Below, in pieces: positions 6,932 through 14,349 of a stretch of 22,615 bases of DNA. The position numbers and the translations under genes were made by a program. The notes below the pieces were generated by a model. That model had not been told where the DNA came from, did no database searches, and saw only the letters and a list, made by a program, of their open reading frames with translations. The stretch spans positions 1-22,615 of the forward strand of contig CALCJF010000050.1 in the NCBI GenBank assembly GCA_937967375.1. Direction: 5' to 3'. This DNA comes from an uncultured Leucobacter sp. GTDB lineage: Bacteria; Actinomycetota; Actinomycetes; Actinomycetales; Microbacteriaceae. The first letter of the stretch is position 1. Every line of letters begins with the position of its first letter.

Positions 6932-7618
6932 CTACTCTCGGCGCTCTTCTCGCCCTGCAGATTGGCCGCGACTCGAGCCCAGCCGAAACTCCAGCTGGTC
7001 GAGAATCAGCCCAAGCCCCTCTTCGAACTCATCCGAGAACACGTAGTCGCGCCCGCTCGTCAGCTCTGCCACAAGCGCAGCGAGGTTCGGGTACTCGGCG
7101 ATCATCGGCTCAAACTGGCGCGCAAAGTCGGCTGCGTTGTGCGCCTCGCCCGGATCGAATGGCAGCGTCTGCTCAGTCAGCACGAAGCCGTAGACGTAGG
7201 CGTCGATCACTGAGAACGCGTGAGAGGCCAGCATCAGGCCAAACCCTCCGCGGCGAAGGCACCCGATCACTTCGTCGTGGTGCCGCAGCAGCGCCGGCCC
7301 AGGATTGCTGCGCGACTCGATGAGGCCAAGCGCCCAGCTGTGCGCGGCGAGCACCTGGCGCGCCGATCGCGCACGCAACTCCATACCCGCGCGCCAGCCT
7401 CGGTCGCCGCCGGGCAGCTCTATCTGCAGGAACACCCAGTCGGCCAGCTCGTCGAGCAACGCCTCTTTGTTCGCGACGTGATGGTACAGCGACATCGCCT
7501 CGACAGAGAGCTCTTTGCCGACGTTGCGCATGCTGACCGCACCAAGCCCTCCGCGGTCGGCCACCCGAACCGCGGCATCGATGATTCGCGCTCGACTCAA
7601 CGCTGCCCGTGCAGCCAT
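6932..7618 (-). CDS. TetR-family transcriptional regulator
   Basis: A 228-residue DNA-binding repressor. The N-terminal helix-turn-helix runs from about residue 6 to 55 (ALSRARIIDAAVRVADRGGL, then VSMRNVGKELSVEAMSLYHHVANKEALLDEL). The rest resembles the ligand-binding C domain seen in tetracycline-repressor-like members. The ATG at 7618 is chosen over the GTG directly before it because GAGGTGA lies at good spacing. It is divergent from an MDR oxidoreductase gene with an 87-bp gap holding two matching palindromes, so self-repression and repression of the oxidoreductase are likely. The inducer is unknown. Confidence 0.88.
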   Translation of the reverse strand: MAARAALSRARIIDAAVRVADRGGLGAVSMRNVGKELSVEAMSLYHHVANKEALLDELADWVFLQIELPGGDRGWRAGMELRARSARQVLAAHSWALGLIESRSNPGPALLRHHDEVIGCLRRGGFGLMLASHAFSVIDAYVYGFVLTEQTLPFDPGEAHNAADFARQFEPMIAEYPNLAALVAELTSGRDYVFSDEFEEGLGLILDQLEFRLGSSRGQSAGREERRE

Positions 7619-7652
7619 CACTTCACCTCTTCCGATACTGCCCTTGCGAAGA

Positions 7653-7664
7653 TTACGCCTGTAA
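7653..7664. promoter_or_regulatory. Palindromic operator candidate 1 (TTAC-N4-GTAA)
   Basis: TTAC-GCCT-GTAA lies in the tetR/oxidoreductase gap. It would fall between a possible -35 TTGCGA (7644-7649) and -10 TATCGT (7668-7673) of the oxidoreductase promoter, a position where a bound repressor would block RNA polymerase. Confidence 0.5.
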
Positions 7665-7684
7665 GGTTATCGTATTCACATTGA

Positions 7685-7698
7685 CTTACACTCGTAAG
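7685..7698. promoter_or_regulatory. Palindromic operator candidate 2 (CTTAC-N4-GTAAG)
   Basis: CTTAC-ACTC-GTAAG repeats the same half-sites as the first palindrome, with centres 33 bp apart, close to three helical turns, so two dimers could bind on the same face. Its 3' arm runs into the AAGGAGAG SD of the oxidoreductase gene. Confidence 0.5.
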
Positions 7699-7705
7699 GA
7701 GAGTC

Positions 7706-8671
7706 ATGAGAGCAGCAATGGCGGGGCGCTACGGGCCCCCAGAAACGATCCGCGTCACCGAAGTGCCCGACCCGGTACCGGGTGCAGGCGAGGCGCTCGT
7801 TCGCGTGCACGCTGCAGCCATCACGGCTGGCGACGCACGCATTCGGGCTGGCAGATTTCCGCAAGGCTTCGGCACGGTCGCGAGGGTCGGCATCGGACTG
7901 CGCGGGCCTCGTCGCCCGGTGCTCGGTGTCGTGTTCTCTGGCGTCATCGAACACCTCGGTTCCACGCGAGAAGGTACCGCCCGGTTTGCCGTGGGAGACG
8001 AGGTCACCGGCATGACCGGCGCGCGCATGGGCGCGCACGCCGAACTGGTAGCGGTTGCAACGAAAAGGATCACGCCCAAGCCCGCCGGGCTGTCGCACGC
8101 CGATGCGGCCGCGACCCTATTCGGCGGTACCACCGCTCTACACTTTCTCCGAGATCGCGCCGCACTCGGCGAAGGGCAACGGGTGCTCGTGAACGGCGCG
8201 TCGGGTTCGGTCGGTAGTGCCGCGGTGCAATTGGCGCATAACATGGGCGCCGTCGTGACCGGGGTTTGCAGCGAAGCCAATCGCGCGCTCGTCGCTTCGC
8301 TCGGCGCGAAAGAAACTATCGACTACGCGAAGCAACCTGTCTCGATCCTTCGAAGCAACTACGATCTCGTGTTCGATGCGGTCGGCAACATCACCAGGCA
8401 GCGCGGGCTCGAACTGATCACCCCGAGCGGCGGGCTCGTGCTCGCGGCAGCCGGCCTCGCCGACACTGTGCGTGCCGGAGGCCGGGTCTATGCGGGCGCC
8501 GCGCCCGAACGCCCGAGCGACTTCGCCACGCTGCTCGCGATGACGCAGTCGGGTAGCTTCAAACCGCTCACACGAGTGCTCGGCGGGCTCGACACGATTC
8601 ACGAAGCGCACGCCATAGTCGACAGCGGCCATAAGGTGGGCAACCTCATCGTGTTGCCGCAGGAGGCATGA
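7706..8671 (+). CDS. Zinc-independent MDR alcohol dehydrogenase / quinone oxidoreductase-like protein
   Basis: A 321-residue medium-chain dehydrogenase/reductase predicted to reduce quinones, enones or aldehydes with NADPH in the cytosol. The GroES-like half is about 1-120 (VRVHAAAITAGDARIR; GVVFSGVIEHLG). The nucleotide-binding half shows VLVNGASGSVGSAAVQLA (about 160-177) with the GxxGxxG loop at 164-170. No catalytic or structural zinc cysteine cluster is seen, which places it in the quinone oxidoreductase-like branch. The ATG at 7706 has AAGGAGAG two bases upstream. Divergence from a TetR gene suggests an inducible detoxification role, for example against electrophiles; the substrate is inference only. 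Confidence 0.87.
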   Translation: MRAAMAGRYGPPETIRVTEVPDPVPGAGEALVRVHAAAITAGDARIRAGRFPQGFGTVARVGIGLRGPRRPVLGVVFSGVIEHLGSTREGTARFAVGDEVTGMTGARMGAHAELVAVATKRITPKPAGLSHADAAATLFGGTTALHFLRDRAALGEGQRVLVNGASGSVGSAAVQLAHNMGAVVTGVCSEANRALVASLGAKETIDYAKQPVSILRSNYDLVFDAVGNITRQRGLELITPSGGLVLAAAGLADTVRAGGRVYAGAAPERPSDFATLLAMTQSGSFKPLTRVLGGLDTIHEAHAIVDSGHKVGNLIVLPQEA

Positions 8672-8676
8672 CCGCA

Positions 8677-8707
8677 CAGGCCAGGTGGCGCGAAGGCGCC
8701 ACGCCTG
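8677..8707. terminator. Stem-loop between convergent oxidoreductase and TRIC genes
   Basis: GTGGCGC (8685-8691) and GCGCCAC (8696-8702) pair perfectly around a GAAG tetraloop, and the stem extends through CAGGC (8677-8681) with GCCTG (8703-8707) after a 3-nt bulge. It begins 5 nt after the oxidoreductase stop and lies between convergent genes. No T-tract follows. Confidence 0.6.
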
Positions 8708-8729
8708 CGCGCGATCCTCGTTGCGAAAA

Positions 8730-9359
8730 CTACTGTGCCGAACGTCTCGCTATACGCGGCTTCGGCAGGTGCCAGCCGCGCGCTACCGAGAGCAGTCGAA
8801 GCGTAATTGCGCAGGCTCCACCGACGATCGAGGCGAGGCCCGATCCACCACCGAGCATAAGCACTGCGATCGCTACCGCGGCACCGAGTATCGCCGAGAC
8901 CGCATAGAGCTCACGCGTGAGCACTCCAGGCACCGTGTTGACCAGTACATCTCGAATCACTCCGCCGCCAATCGCGGTCGTCGTGCCGACGAGGATCGCG
9001 GTGAGCGGGGTCTGCCCCGCCGCGAACGCGACCGCGGCCCCGTTCGCTGAGAAAAGCCCGAGGCCGAACGCATCGAACACCACCTCGAAGTAGCGAATGC
9101 GCGAAAGCTTCGGGTGCACGAAGAACACCACGAGCGACGCACCGACCGCGACGGCGAGATTGGGCCAGTAGACGAATGAGATCGGTGGGTGCACACCAAG
9201 CAGCAGGTCGCGAAGCACGCCACCGCCGACGCCCGTGAACCCGCCGACGACCGCGACGCCGAGCATGTCGAGGTTGCGGCGCACACCGACCAGGGCGCCC
9301 GAGATGGCAAAGGCGAGAATGCCGGCGAGCTGCAACACCTCAAAGACGAACTCACTCAC
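8730..9359 (-). CDS. TRIC-type (UPF0126/YadS) membrane protein
   Basis: A 209-residue inner-membrane protein of the trimeric intracellular cation channel family; some bacterial members are K+ channels and others have been linked to glycine transport. The two homologous halves are visible: FAISGALVGVRRNLDMLGVAVVG with GVGGGVLRDLLLG in the first (to about residue 60), and FSANGAAVAF with IGGGVIRDVLV in the second (to about 140), each with a GGG(V/I)xRD motif. Roughly seven membrane segments are expected. The GTG at 9359 has no SD but lies 6 nt after TAGAAT, so it is probably leaderless. The ion or solute carried cannot be told. Confidence 0.88.
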   Translation of the reverse strand: MSEFVFEVLQLAGILAFAISGALVGVRRNLDMLGVAVVGGFTGVGGGVLRDLLLGVHPPISFVYWPNLAVAVGASLVVFFVHPKLSRIRYFEVVFDAFGLGLFSANGAAVAFAAGQTPLTAILVGTTTAIGGGVIRDVLVNTVPGVLTRELYAVSAILGAAVAIAVLMLGGGSGLASIVGGACAITLRLLSVARGWHLPKPRIARRSAQ

Positions 9360-9365
9360 GCAAAG

Positions 9366-9371
9366 ATTCTA
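9366..9371 (-). promoter_or_regulatory. -10 element for a leaderless transcript of the TRIC gene
   Basis: TAGAAT, five of six matches to the -10 consensus, ends 6 nt before the GTG start at 9359 on the minus strand. No SD is present. Confidence 0.5.
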
Positions 9372-9418
9372 TGCCGCAGACGCGACATTCATCGGCCCGA
9401 TCCTCGGCACGCAGGCGC

Positions 9419-10054
9419 CTAGACAAACACGCCTTCGAGCGCGAGGCGACCGGCAATGACGAGCATCACCACGACGATGATCCAGTCGAGAATCTGCCAC
9501 GAGCGCGGGGTCGCGAAGAAGCGAGTGAGCGCCCGGGCGCCGTATCCGAGCACGGCGAACCAGATGATGCTCGCAACGCCTCCCCCGACGGCGAACCACC
9601 AGCGTGCCGGGTCGCCCTGCGCGTTGCCAACCGACCCCATGAGCACCATGGTGTCGAGGTAGACGTGCGGATTCAGGTAGGTGATCGCCAGGCAGGTGAG
9701 CACCGCTCGCTTCAGCGAACCGGCCTCGCTGCCCGATCCGGCGGCATCGCCCTGAGCAGCGACGAGTACCCCAGGCCGCATGGCACGTCTCGCGGCGCCC
9801 CAGGCGTACCACAGCAAGAACGCGACGCCGCCCCAGCGAATCACCTCGAGCACAATCGGGGCACGCTCCACCACGAAGCCGATGCCCGCAATGCCGAGAA
9901 TCTCGAGCAGCGCATCGGTGAGCCCACAGATCAGCACGATCGGCAGCACGTGCTGACGCAGAATGCCCTGGCGCAGCACGAACGCGTTCTGCGCGCCGAT
10001 CGCCACGATAAGCGAGAGGCCGGTGCCGAAGCCGAGGAGCATGGGAGTGAGCAT
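9419..10054 (-). CDS. LysE/ArgO-type amino acid exporter
   Basis: A 211-residue membrane protein of the LysE family, which exports basic amino acids (lysine, arginine) across the cytoplasmic membrane. The N-terminal MLLGFGTGLSLIVAIGAQNA carries the family IGAQNAFVLRQG signature, and AITYLNPHVYLDTMVLMGSVG (about 135-155) is the second conserved block. About six membrane segments are expected. The ATG at 10054 is chosen because the signature follows directly and TAACGT sits 7 nt upstream, a leaderless arrangement; an open frame continues 10 codons further upstream without support. Divergent from a LysG/ArgP-type regulator, the known arrangement of lysE-lysG in Corynebacterium. Confidence 0.9.
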   Translation of the reverse strand: MLTPMLLGFGTGLSLIVAIGAQNAFVLRQGILRQHVLPIVLICGLTDALLEILGIAGIGFVVERAPIVLEVIRWGGVAFLLWYAWGAARRAMRPGVLVAAQGDAAGSGSEAGSLKRAVLTCLAITYLNPHVYLDTMVLMGSVGNAQGDPARWWFAVGGGVASIIWFAVLGYGARALTRFFATPRSWQILDWIIVVVMLVIAGRLALEGVFV

Positions 10055-10061
10055 GCATTCG

Positions 10062-10067
10062 ACGTTA
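10062..10067 (-). promoter_or_regulatory. -10 element of the LysE-type exporter gene
   Basis: TAACGT ends 7 nt before the ATG at 10054 on the minus strand; no SD is present, which suggests a leaderless transcript. Confidence 0.4.
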
Positions 10068-10095
10068 GCGGCTCGTTGACGCAAGCAGCGACTCG

Positions 10096-10129
10096 AGAAT
10101 GCCTAAAGATTCTGTTGCAAGTGAAGCAA
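10096..10129. promoter_or_regulatory. Candidate LysG-type operators between exporter and regulator genes
   Basis: Two imperfectly spaced palindromes lie in the 91-bp divergent gap: AGAAT-N8-ATTCT (10096-10113) and TTGC-N7-GCAA (10115-10129). The second contains the T-N11-A pattern typical of LysR-family sites and lies about 5 bp upstream of the regulator gene's -10 element (TAATAT, 10134-10139). By analogy with lysG-lysE, the regulator would activate the exporter when basic amino acids build up. Confidence 0.4.
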
Positions 10130-10133
10130 TGCT

Positions 10134-10139
10134 TAATAT
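10134..10139 (+). promoter_or_regulatory. -10 element for a leaderless transcript of the LysG-type regulator
   Basis: TAATAT ends 6 nt before the ATG at 10146, with no SD between. It is the best -10 match of the leaderless set in this window. Confidence 0.5.
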
Positions 10140-10145
10140 TAATGC

Positions 10146-11036
10146 ATGGATCTTCCGGTCGAACACCTCGCCACGTTTGCGGCGATCGTCGACGAGGGCA
10201 GCTTCGAGGGCGCGGCCAGGCGCCTGCACATCACCCCATCAGCCGTGAGCCAACGTGTCAAGAACATGGAGCAGCGCCTGGGCTCGGTGCTGCTGCGGCG
10301 CAGCCGCCCGATCGAACTCACCCCTGCAGGCTCAACCGTGCTGCGCGTCGCGAGGCAGCTCGAGCGCATCACCGGCGACGCCGCGCGCGAACTCGGCATC
10401 GGACCGAGCGCTCGCACAGTGCTCCCGATCGTCGTCAACGCCGATTCGCTCGCAACCTGGTTCGTGCCGGCGATCGCCCGCGCTGCACGCGAGACCGGCG
10501 CCTACTTCGAGATCGTGCGCGCGGACGAGACGATCAGCACCGAACGGTTGCGCAGCGGCGAGGTCGTTGCCGCGCTCACCGCGACGAGAGAGCCAGTGGC
10601 TGGCTGCACGAGTACGCTGCTCGGCACCGACCGCTACCGCGCCGTTGCCGCGCCCGAGTTTGTCGCGCATTTTTTTAGCGAAGGGATCGGGGCCGAGACC
10701 CTGCGCGCCGCCCCCATGATCGAGTTCGACCGTCACGACATCTTTCAGCAGCGATTCATACGCCGCATCACCCGGGCAAAGGTGTCGCCACCTCGGCACA
10801 TGGTGCCGTCGAGCCACGAGTTCGCACTCGCAATCGAGCTGGGCCTCGGGTGGGGTATGGTGCCCGAGCTGCAGTGTCGAGAAGCGCTCGACGCGGGCCG
10901 GCTCGTCGAGCTGCAGCCGGGTGCCGCCATCGAACTGCCGCTCTACTGGCAACGCTGGAATCTGCCCTCGCCTCTGATCGATCAGCTTTCGCACGTGGTG
11001 CGCGAAGAGGCGGCCACTGCGCTTCTGCAGCACTGA
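10146..11036 (+). CDS. LysG/ArgP-type LysR-family regulator
   Basis: A 296-residue LysR-type transcriptional regulator of the ArgP/LysG branch. The winged helix-turn-helix spans about 2-60 (LATFAAIVDEGSFEGAARRL, TPSAVSQRVKNMEQRLG, LLRRSRPIELT), and the effector domain runs from about 90 to the end, with VNADSLATWFVPAI as expected for ArgP-like proteins. The family senses basic amino acids and activates the export gene next door. Start is the ATG at 10146. A run of seven T residues at 10670-10676 lies in frame inside the effector domain; the reading frame is intact. Confidence 0.92.
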   Translation: MDLPVEHLATFAAIVDEGSFEGAARRLHITPSAVSQRVKNMEQRLGSVLLRRSRPIELTPAGSTVLRVARQLERITGDAARELGIGPSARTVLPIVVNADSLATWFVPAIARAARETGAYFEIVRADETISTERLRSGEVVAALTATREPVAGCTSTLLGTDRYRAVAAPEFVAHFFSEGIGAETLRAAPMIEFDRHDIFQQRFIRRITRAKVSPPRHMVPSSHEFALAIELGLGWGMVPELQCREALDAGRLVELQPGAAIELPLYWQRWNLPSPLIDQLSHVVREEAATALLQH

Positions 11037-11048
11037 CCGCCTCTCGCT

Positions 11049-11083
11049 GCCCGGCAGACGGGCTATTGATCGAGTCAGATCAA
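11049..11083. terminator. Paired stem-loops between convergent regulator and transporter genes
   Basis: GCCCG-N5-CGGGC (11049-11063) lies just after the regulator stop, and TTGATC-N6-GATCAA (11066-11083) overlaps the stop codon of the convergent transporter gene. Both could serve termination in a gap of only 43 bp; neither has a T-tract. Confidence 0.35.
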
Positions 11084-12453
11084 ATCATGAGGAACCCTGC
11101 GATGAGGTATGCGATGAAGCTCAGCACCGCCGCCGCACCTGCATAGGGCAGAATCGAGGTCATGAGCGTGAGCGGGCGCACTCCAACCGACTTCGATGCC
11201 AGGATGATGCCGTCACCGTACAGGCAGGTGGTCGATCCGAGCGCCGCACCCGAGAAGACTGCCGTGCCCGCAAGCACGGGGTCGACCCCCAGGGCGATGG
11301 CGAGCGGCAGCACGACCGGGGTGATGACGGCCGCGAGATCCCAGAACGCCCCGGTCGCGTACGCGTACACACCGCAGACGAGGAAGACGATCGCGGGCAG
11401 CAGCGCGCCGCTCATGACTGGTTCGGTCACGCCGATGACCCACTCGGCAAGCTGCAGATCGACGTTGATCTGCTGCACCATGAAGGCGAGCGCGAACAGC
11501 ACGATCACGTACCCCATGCTCATGATGCCCTCAAACGCACCCTCGGCGACCTGACGCAACGTCATTCGCTTCTGCACGAGGTAGAGCACAATCGCCACCG
11601 CAACCGCGGCGGCCGAACCCTTGACGATGTCGACCTCGGTGAGAATCGTCACCGCGATGAGCGTGGCAATCGGAATGAGGAAGTTGAACGGCAGTGGCCG
11701 GCGACCATCTTCGGCGGGCTGAGCGAGCTCGAAGGCACGCTCTTCTTCGGTGAGGTCGTCGGGCAGCGTCTCACCGGTCTCGTCGGCGCGCAGCTGCGCC
11801 TTGCGCAGCGGGCCGACGAGAGGCAGCACGCCGAGCGCGAGCAGCAGACCGATGATCAGCGCGAACCAGCCGAAGAACACGAATGGCAGACCGCTGAGGT
11901 ATGCACCAAAGCCCGAGCCGCCCACGGTTACACCGTCTTGTTCGAGTAGCGCCGAGAAGAAGATCGCCCAGGTCGAGAATGGGATGATCACGGCGATCGG
12001 GGCAGAGGTGAGCTTCACGATTGTGCCGAGCATGCTGCGGGGCACGCGGTAACGATCGGTCACGCCCTTCATCGACGTGCCGACCGTGAGCGCGTTCAGG
12101 TAATCGTCGATGAAGAGTGCGATCGTGAGCAGCCAGGTCAGGAGTAGCGACTTGCGGCGCGTATTCACGAAACGTTCGGTCCAGCGGGCGAAGTCGCTCA
12201 CGGCTCCCGAGATGTTGAAATAAGCGATCAGAATGCCGAAGAGCACAACGACCATCACGAGCCAGTGCACGGTCTCGTTCGAGAGCGAAGATCCGAACGT
12301 AGCGACGAGGGTGTCGAAGAACCCCCACCCGCCGATGAGAATCGTGCCGACGACTGTGCCTGCCAGCAGGCCGAGCAGTGCCCGCTTGGTCGTCACCGAA
12401 ACGACGAGCACGGTCAAGACCGGCAGCAGCGCCAGCCAGGTGTTCTGTATCAA
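11080..12453 (-). CDS. NhaC-family Na+/H+ antiporter-like transporter
   Basis: A 457-residue polytopic protein of the NhaC branch of the ion transporter superfamily. Members exchange Na+ for H+ or couple these ions to small organic acids or amino acids (MleN-like). Typical blocks are LTWLLTIALFIDDYLNALTVG (about 105-125), PIAVIIPFSTWAIFFSALLE (about 152-171) and the C-terminal TGAFWDLAAVITPVVLPLAIALG plus GSTTCLYGDGIILAS. About 11-12 membrane segments are expected, with a charged cytosolic loop near residues 215-250. The start is a TTG at 12453 with GAAAGG seven bases upstream; no better start is near. It lies 81 bp after the amidohydrolase on the same strand, so it may carry that enzyme's substrate rather than act purely in Na+ homeostasis. 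Confidence 0.85.
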   Translation of the reverse strand: MIQNTWLALLPVLTVLVVSVTTKRALLGLLAGTVVGTILIGGWGFFDTLVATFGSSLSNETVHWLVMVVVLFGILIAYFNISGAVSDFARWTERFVNTRRKSLLLTWLLTIALFIDDYLNALTVGTSMKGVTDRYRVPRSMLGTIVKLTSAPIAVIIPFSTWAIFFSALLEQDGVTVGGSGFGAYLSGLPFVFFGWFALIIGLLLALGVLPLVGPLRKAQLRADETGETLPDDLTEEERAFELAQPAEDGRRPLPFNFLIPIATLIAVTILTEVDIVKGSAAAVAVAIVLYLVQKRMTLRQVAEGAFEGIMSMGYVIVLFALAFMVQQINVDLQLAEWVIGVTEPVMSGALLPAIVFLVCGVYAYATGAFWDLAAVITPVVLPLAIALGVDPVLAGTAVFSGAALGSTTCLYGDGIILASKSVGVRPLTLMTSILPYAGAAAVLSFIAYLIAGFLMI

Positions 12454-12534
12454 GGGTGTACCTTTCGATGGGTTGGTGGTGAAGAAAGACTGAGCGGCGA
12501 AGCAGGTGCTCTCAAGTTCGAGGCTGGCCTCACA

Positions 12535-14169
12535 CTAGTTATCGAGTCGCTCGCCATCGAGGTAGGTTGCCAACACGGGTAGCTCGGCGAGATCGTCACC
12601 GGTAACGGCTGCCGGATCATCTGCCCAGAGCGCGAGGTCAGCGCGAGCACCCGACCGAATCACTCCGAGATCATCGTCTCCCTGCGCGATGGCGGCCGCT
12701 CGGGTGTAGCCGTGAAGCGCCTGCGCCGCGGTGAGCCGCTCGTGCGGCTCATATACGAACCCGTCACGATCACCCGGAGTGCGTCGCAGCACCGCCCAAG
12801 CCATGCCTTGACGCGCGTCGAGCTCGGCGATTGGCCAGTCTGACCCAAGGGCGAGTGGAGCCCCTGCGCGCAGCACCGAAGCGGCGCTCCAAGCCCGCGC
12901 CGCGCGCTCTGGCCCCAACCGCTCCGACCAAGCGTCGCTGCCGTCGGGCAGGCGCCACTGCATGTGCTGCAACTGCATCGAAGCGGTGATGCCGGTCGCA
13001 CCAAGGCGTGCGATGTCGTGTGGGTCAAGGCATTCGAGATGCTCGATGCGGTGCACTGGCCGATTCTGCGCCCTGCACCCGACTGCCTCGTAGAGGCTGA
13101 TGGTCTCTCCGATCGCGCGATCTCCAATGGCGTGGGTGGCAATCTGAAAGCCGGCCGCGGTGAATTCTTTGACCGTCTGTCGCAGCGCGTCCTGATCCAC
13201 CCAGAACGGGTCGAGCCCTTCGCCATGAGTGTCGGGGGCATAGAGCCAGCCGGTGCCGGTATCGATCACCCCGTCGGCATAGAGCTTGATGCTGCCCCCA
13301 CGCCAGCGCGCGCCACCACGGTGCAGCTGGCTCAGCGCGATGGCGCGATCCTCGGCGCCTGCCGAAGGTCGCACGTCGATGGCGCTCACAATACGCACGG
13401 GCAACCCGCCCGCGCTCCCGTCAAGCGCTTCAAGCAGGTCGAGGGTCGCGATCGAGCCATCCATGATGGTGCCGCCGGTGAGGCCCGAACGGCGCATGCG
13501 GGCGAAGATGCCGCGCGCGGTGTCGAGGGTCTCTTCTCTGCTCAGCTGGGGAATGTGCTGCAACACGAGCGCCCAGGCGCTCTCTTCGCGCAGCTCGCCC
13601 GTCGGAGCCCCCGCAGCGTCGAGCACGACCTCGGAAGTATCTTCAAAGCTGTATCCGCCGGTGATCCCTGCTCGTTGCAAGGCTGCAGTGTTGACCAATG
13701 CGGTGTGCACGTCGAAGAAGTAGAGCATCGCCGGCACATCACCGAGCGCCTCGTCGATAGTGCTGGCTGCGATCGGAGCGCCCTCGAGAGCCGCATAATC
13801 AAGGTTCCAGCCGCGCACCCAGCCATCGGTGGTCTCGCGGCGCACTCGCGCTGCTTCTGCGCGCAGCCGATCGCGCAGTTCGCGCAGTTCGGTAACTCCG
13901 CCGAGATCAATGCCCTGCACGATGTCGACACCCTGGATGGGATGCAGATGGGCGTCGATGAGCCCCGGGGTCACGGTCTGTCCGCGCGCGTCGTCAACTC
14001 GCGTCGAGGGGCCACGAAACGCCTCCGAGATCTCGCTGGAGTCACCCACGCCGAGAACCCGCCCGTTGGCGATCGCGAGAGAACCGATGCGCGCGTCAGT
14101 ATCGCCCCCGTGGCTAGGCAGCACTGTGCGCACGCGAGCGCCCTCGATGATTACGTCTGCGTTCGTCAC
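12535..14169 (-). CDS. YtcJ-like metal-dependent amidohydrolase
   Basis: A 544-residue amidohydrolase-superfamily enzyme of the YtcJ/AepA group (amidohydrolase 3 family), predicted to hydrolyse an amide or carbamate in the cytosol. Metal ligands are visible: DAHLH with H74 and H76, a lysine in SIKLYADG (K295), H346 in ATHAIGD, H373/H377 in HRIEHLE, and D444 in LGSDWPI. The C-terminal SGARADLALW beta-sandwich return is present. The GTG at 14169 has AGAGAGGTGG about nine bases upstream. It has a well-formed promoter in the divergent gap to a TetR gene and is followed by an NhaC-type transporter. The substrate is unknown; family members have been studied with cyclic amides, formyl amides and others. 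Confidence 0.87.
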   Translation of the reverse strand: MTNADVIIEGARVRTVLPSHGGDTDARIGSLAIANGRVLGVGDSSEISEAFRGPSTRVDDARGQTVTPGLIDAHLHPIQGVDIVQGIDLGGVTELRELRDRLRAEAARVRRETTDGWVRGWNLDYAALEGAPIAASTIDEALGDVPAMLYFFDVHTALVNTAALQRAGITGGYSFEDTSEVVLDAAGAPTGELREESAWALVLQHIPQLSREETLDTARGIFARMRRSGLTGGTIMDGSIATLDLLEALDGSAGGLPVRIVSAIDVRPSAGAEDRAIALSQLHRGGARWRGGSIKLYADGVIDTGTGWLYAPDTHGEGLDPFWVDQDALRQTVKEFTAAGFQIATHAIGDRAIGETISLYEAVGCRAQNRPVHRIEHLECLDPHDIARLGATGITASMQLQHMQWRLPDGSDAWSERLGPERAARAWSAASVLRAGAPLALGSDWPIAELDARQGMAWAVLRRTPGDRDGFVYEPHERLTAAQALHGYTRAAAIAQGDDDLGVIRSGARADLALWADDPAAVTGDDLAELPVLATYLDGERLDN

Positions 14170-14204
14170 CGCGACTTCCCACCTCTCTGTAAGTCCAAGG
14201 CAGT

Positions 14205-14233
14205 AATTTACGGGTATTAAATAAAATCCGCAA
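14205..14233 (-). promoter_or_regulatory. Promoter of the amidohydrolase-transporter unit
   Basis: On the minus strand TTGCGG (14233-14228) is followed after exactly 17 bp by TAAATT (14210-14205), a good housekeeping-type promoter about 40 bp upstream of the amidohydrolase start. The spacer is very AT-rich compared with the surroundings. Confidence 0.5.
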
Positions 14234-14239
14234 GTGCGG
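14228..14239. promoter_or_regulatory. Palindrome overlapping the -35 region, candidate TetR operator
   Basis: CCGCA-AG-TGCGG is a perfect inverted repeat that covers the -35 hexamer of the amidohydrolase promoter. It lies in the divergent gap next to a TetR-family gene, so it is a natural candidate operator; only one copy is seen. Confidence 0.4.
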
Positions 14240-14349
14240 CCACATTCGCAGTAGCATTAGCGGTGCGCTGGGTCGCGCACCGACACCGTCGAAACGAGCA
14301 CGGCCACCGAACATCTCCGGGCCGAAGCGCACCCTCGAAAGGAAGCGAG

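Noticed and set aside
10670..10676. Run of seven T residues as a programmed frameshift or sequencing error
   Set aside because: The regulator reads through in one intact frame with normal family length, so there is no sign of a shift.
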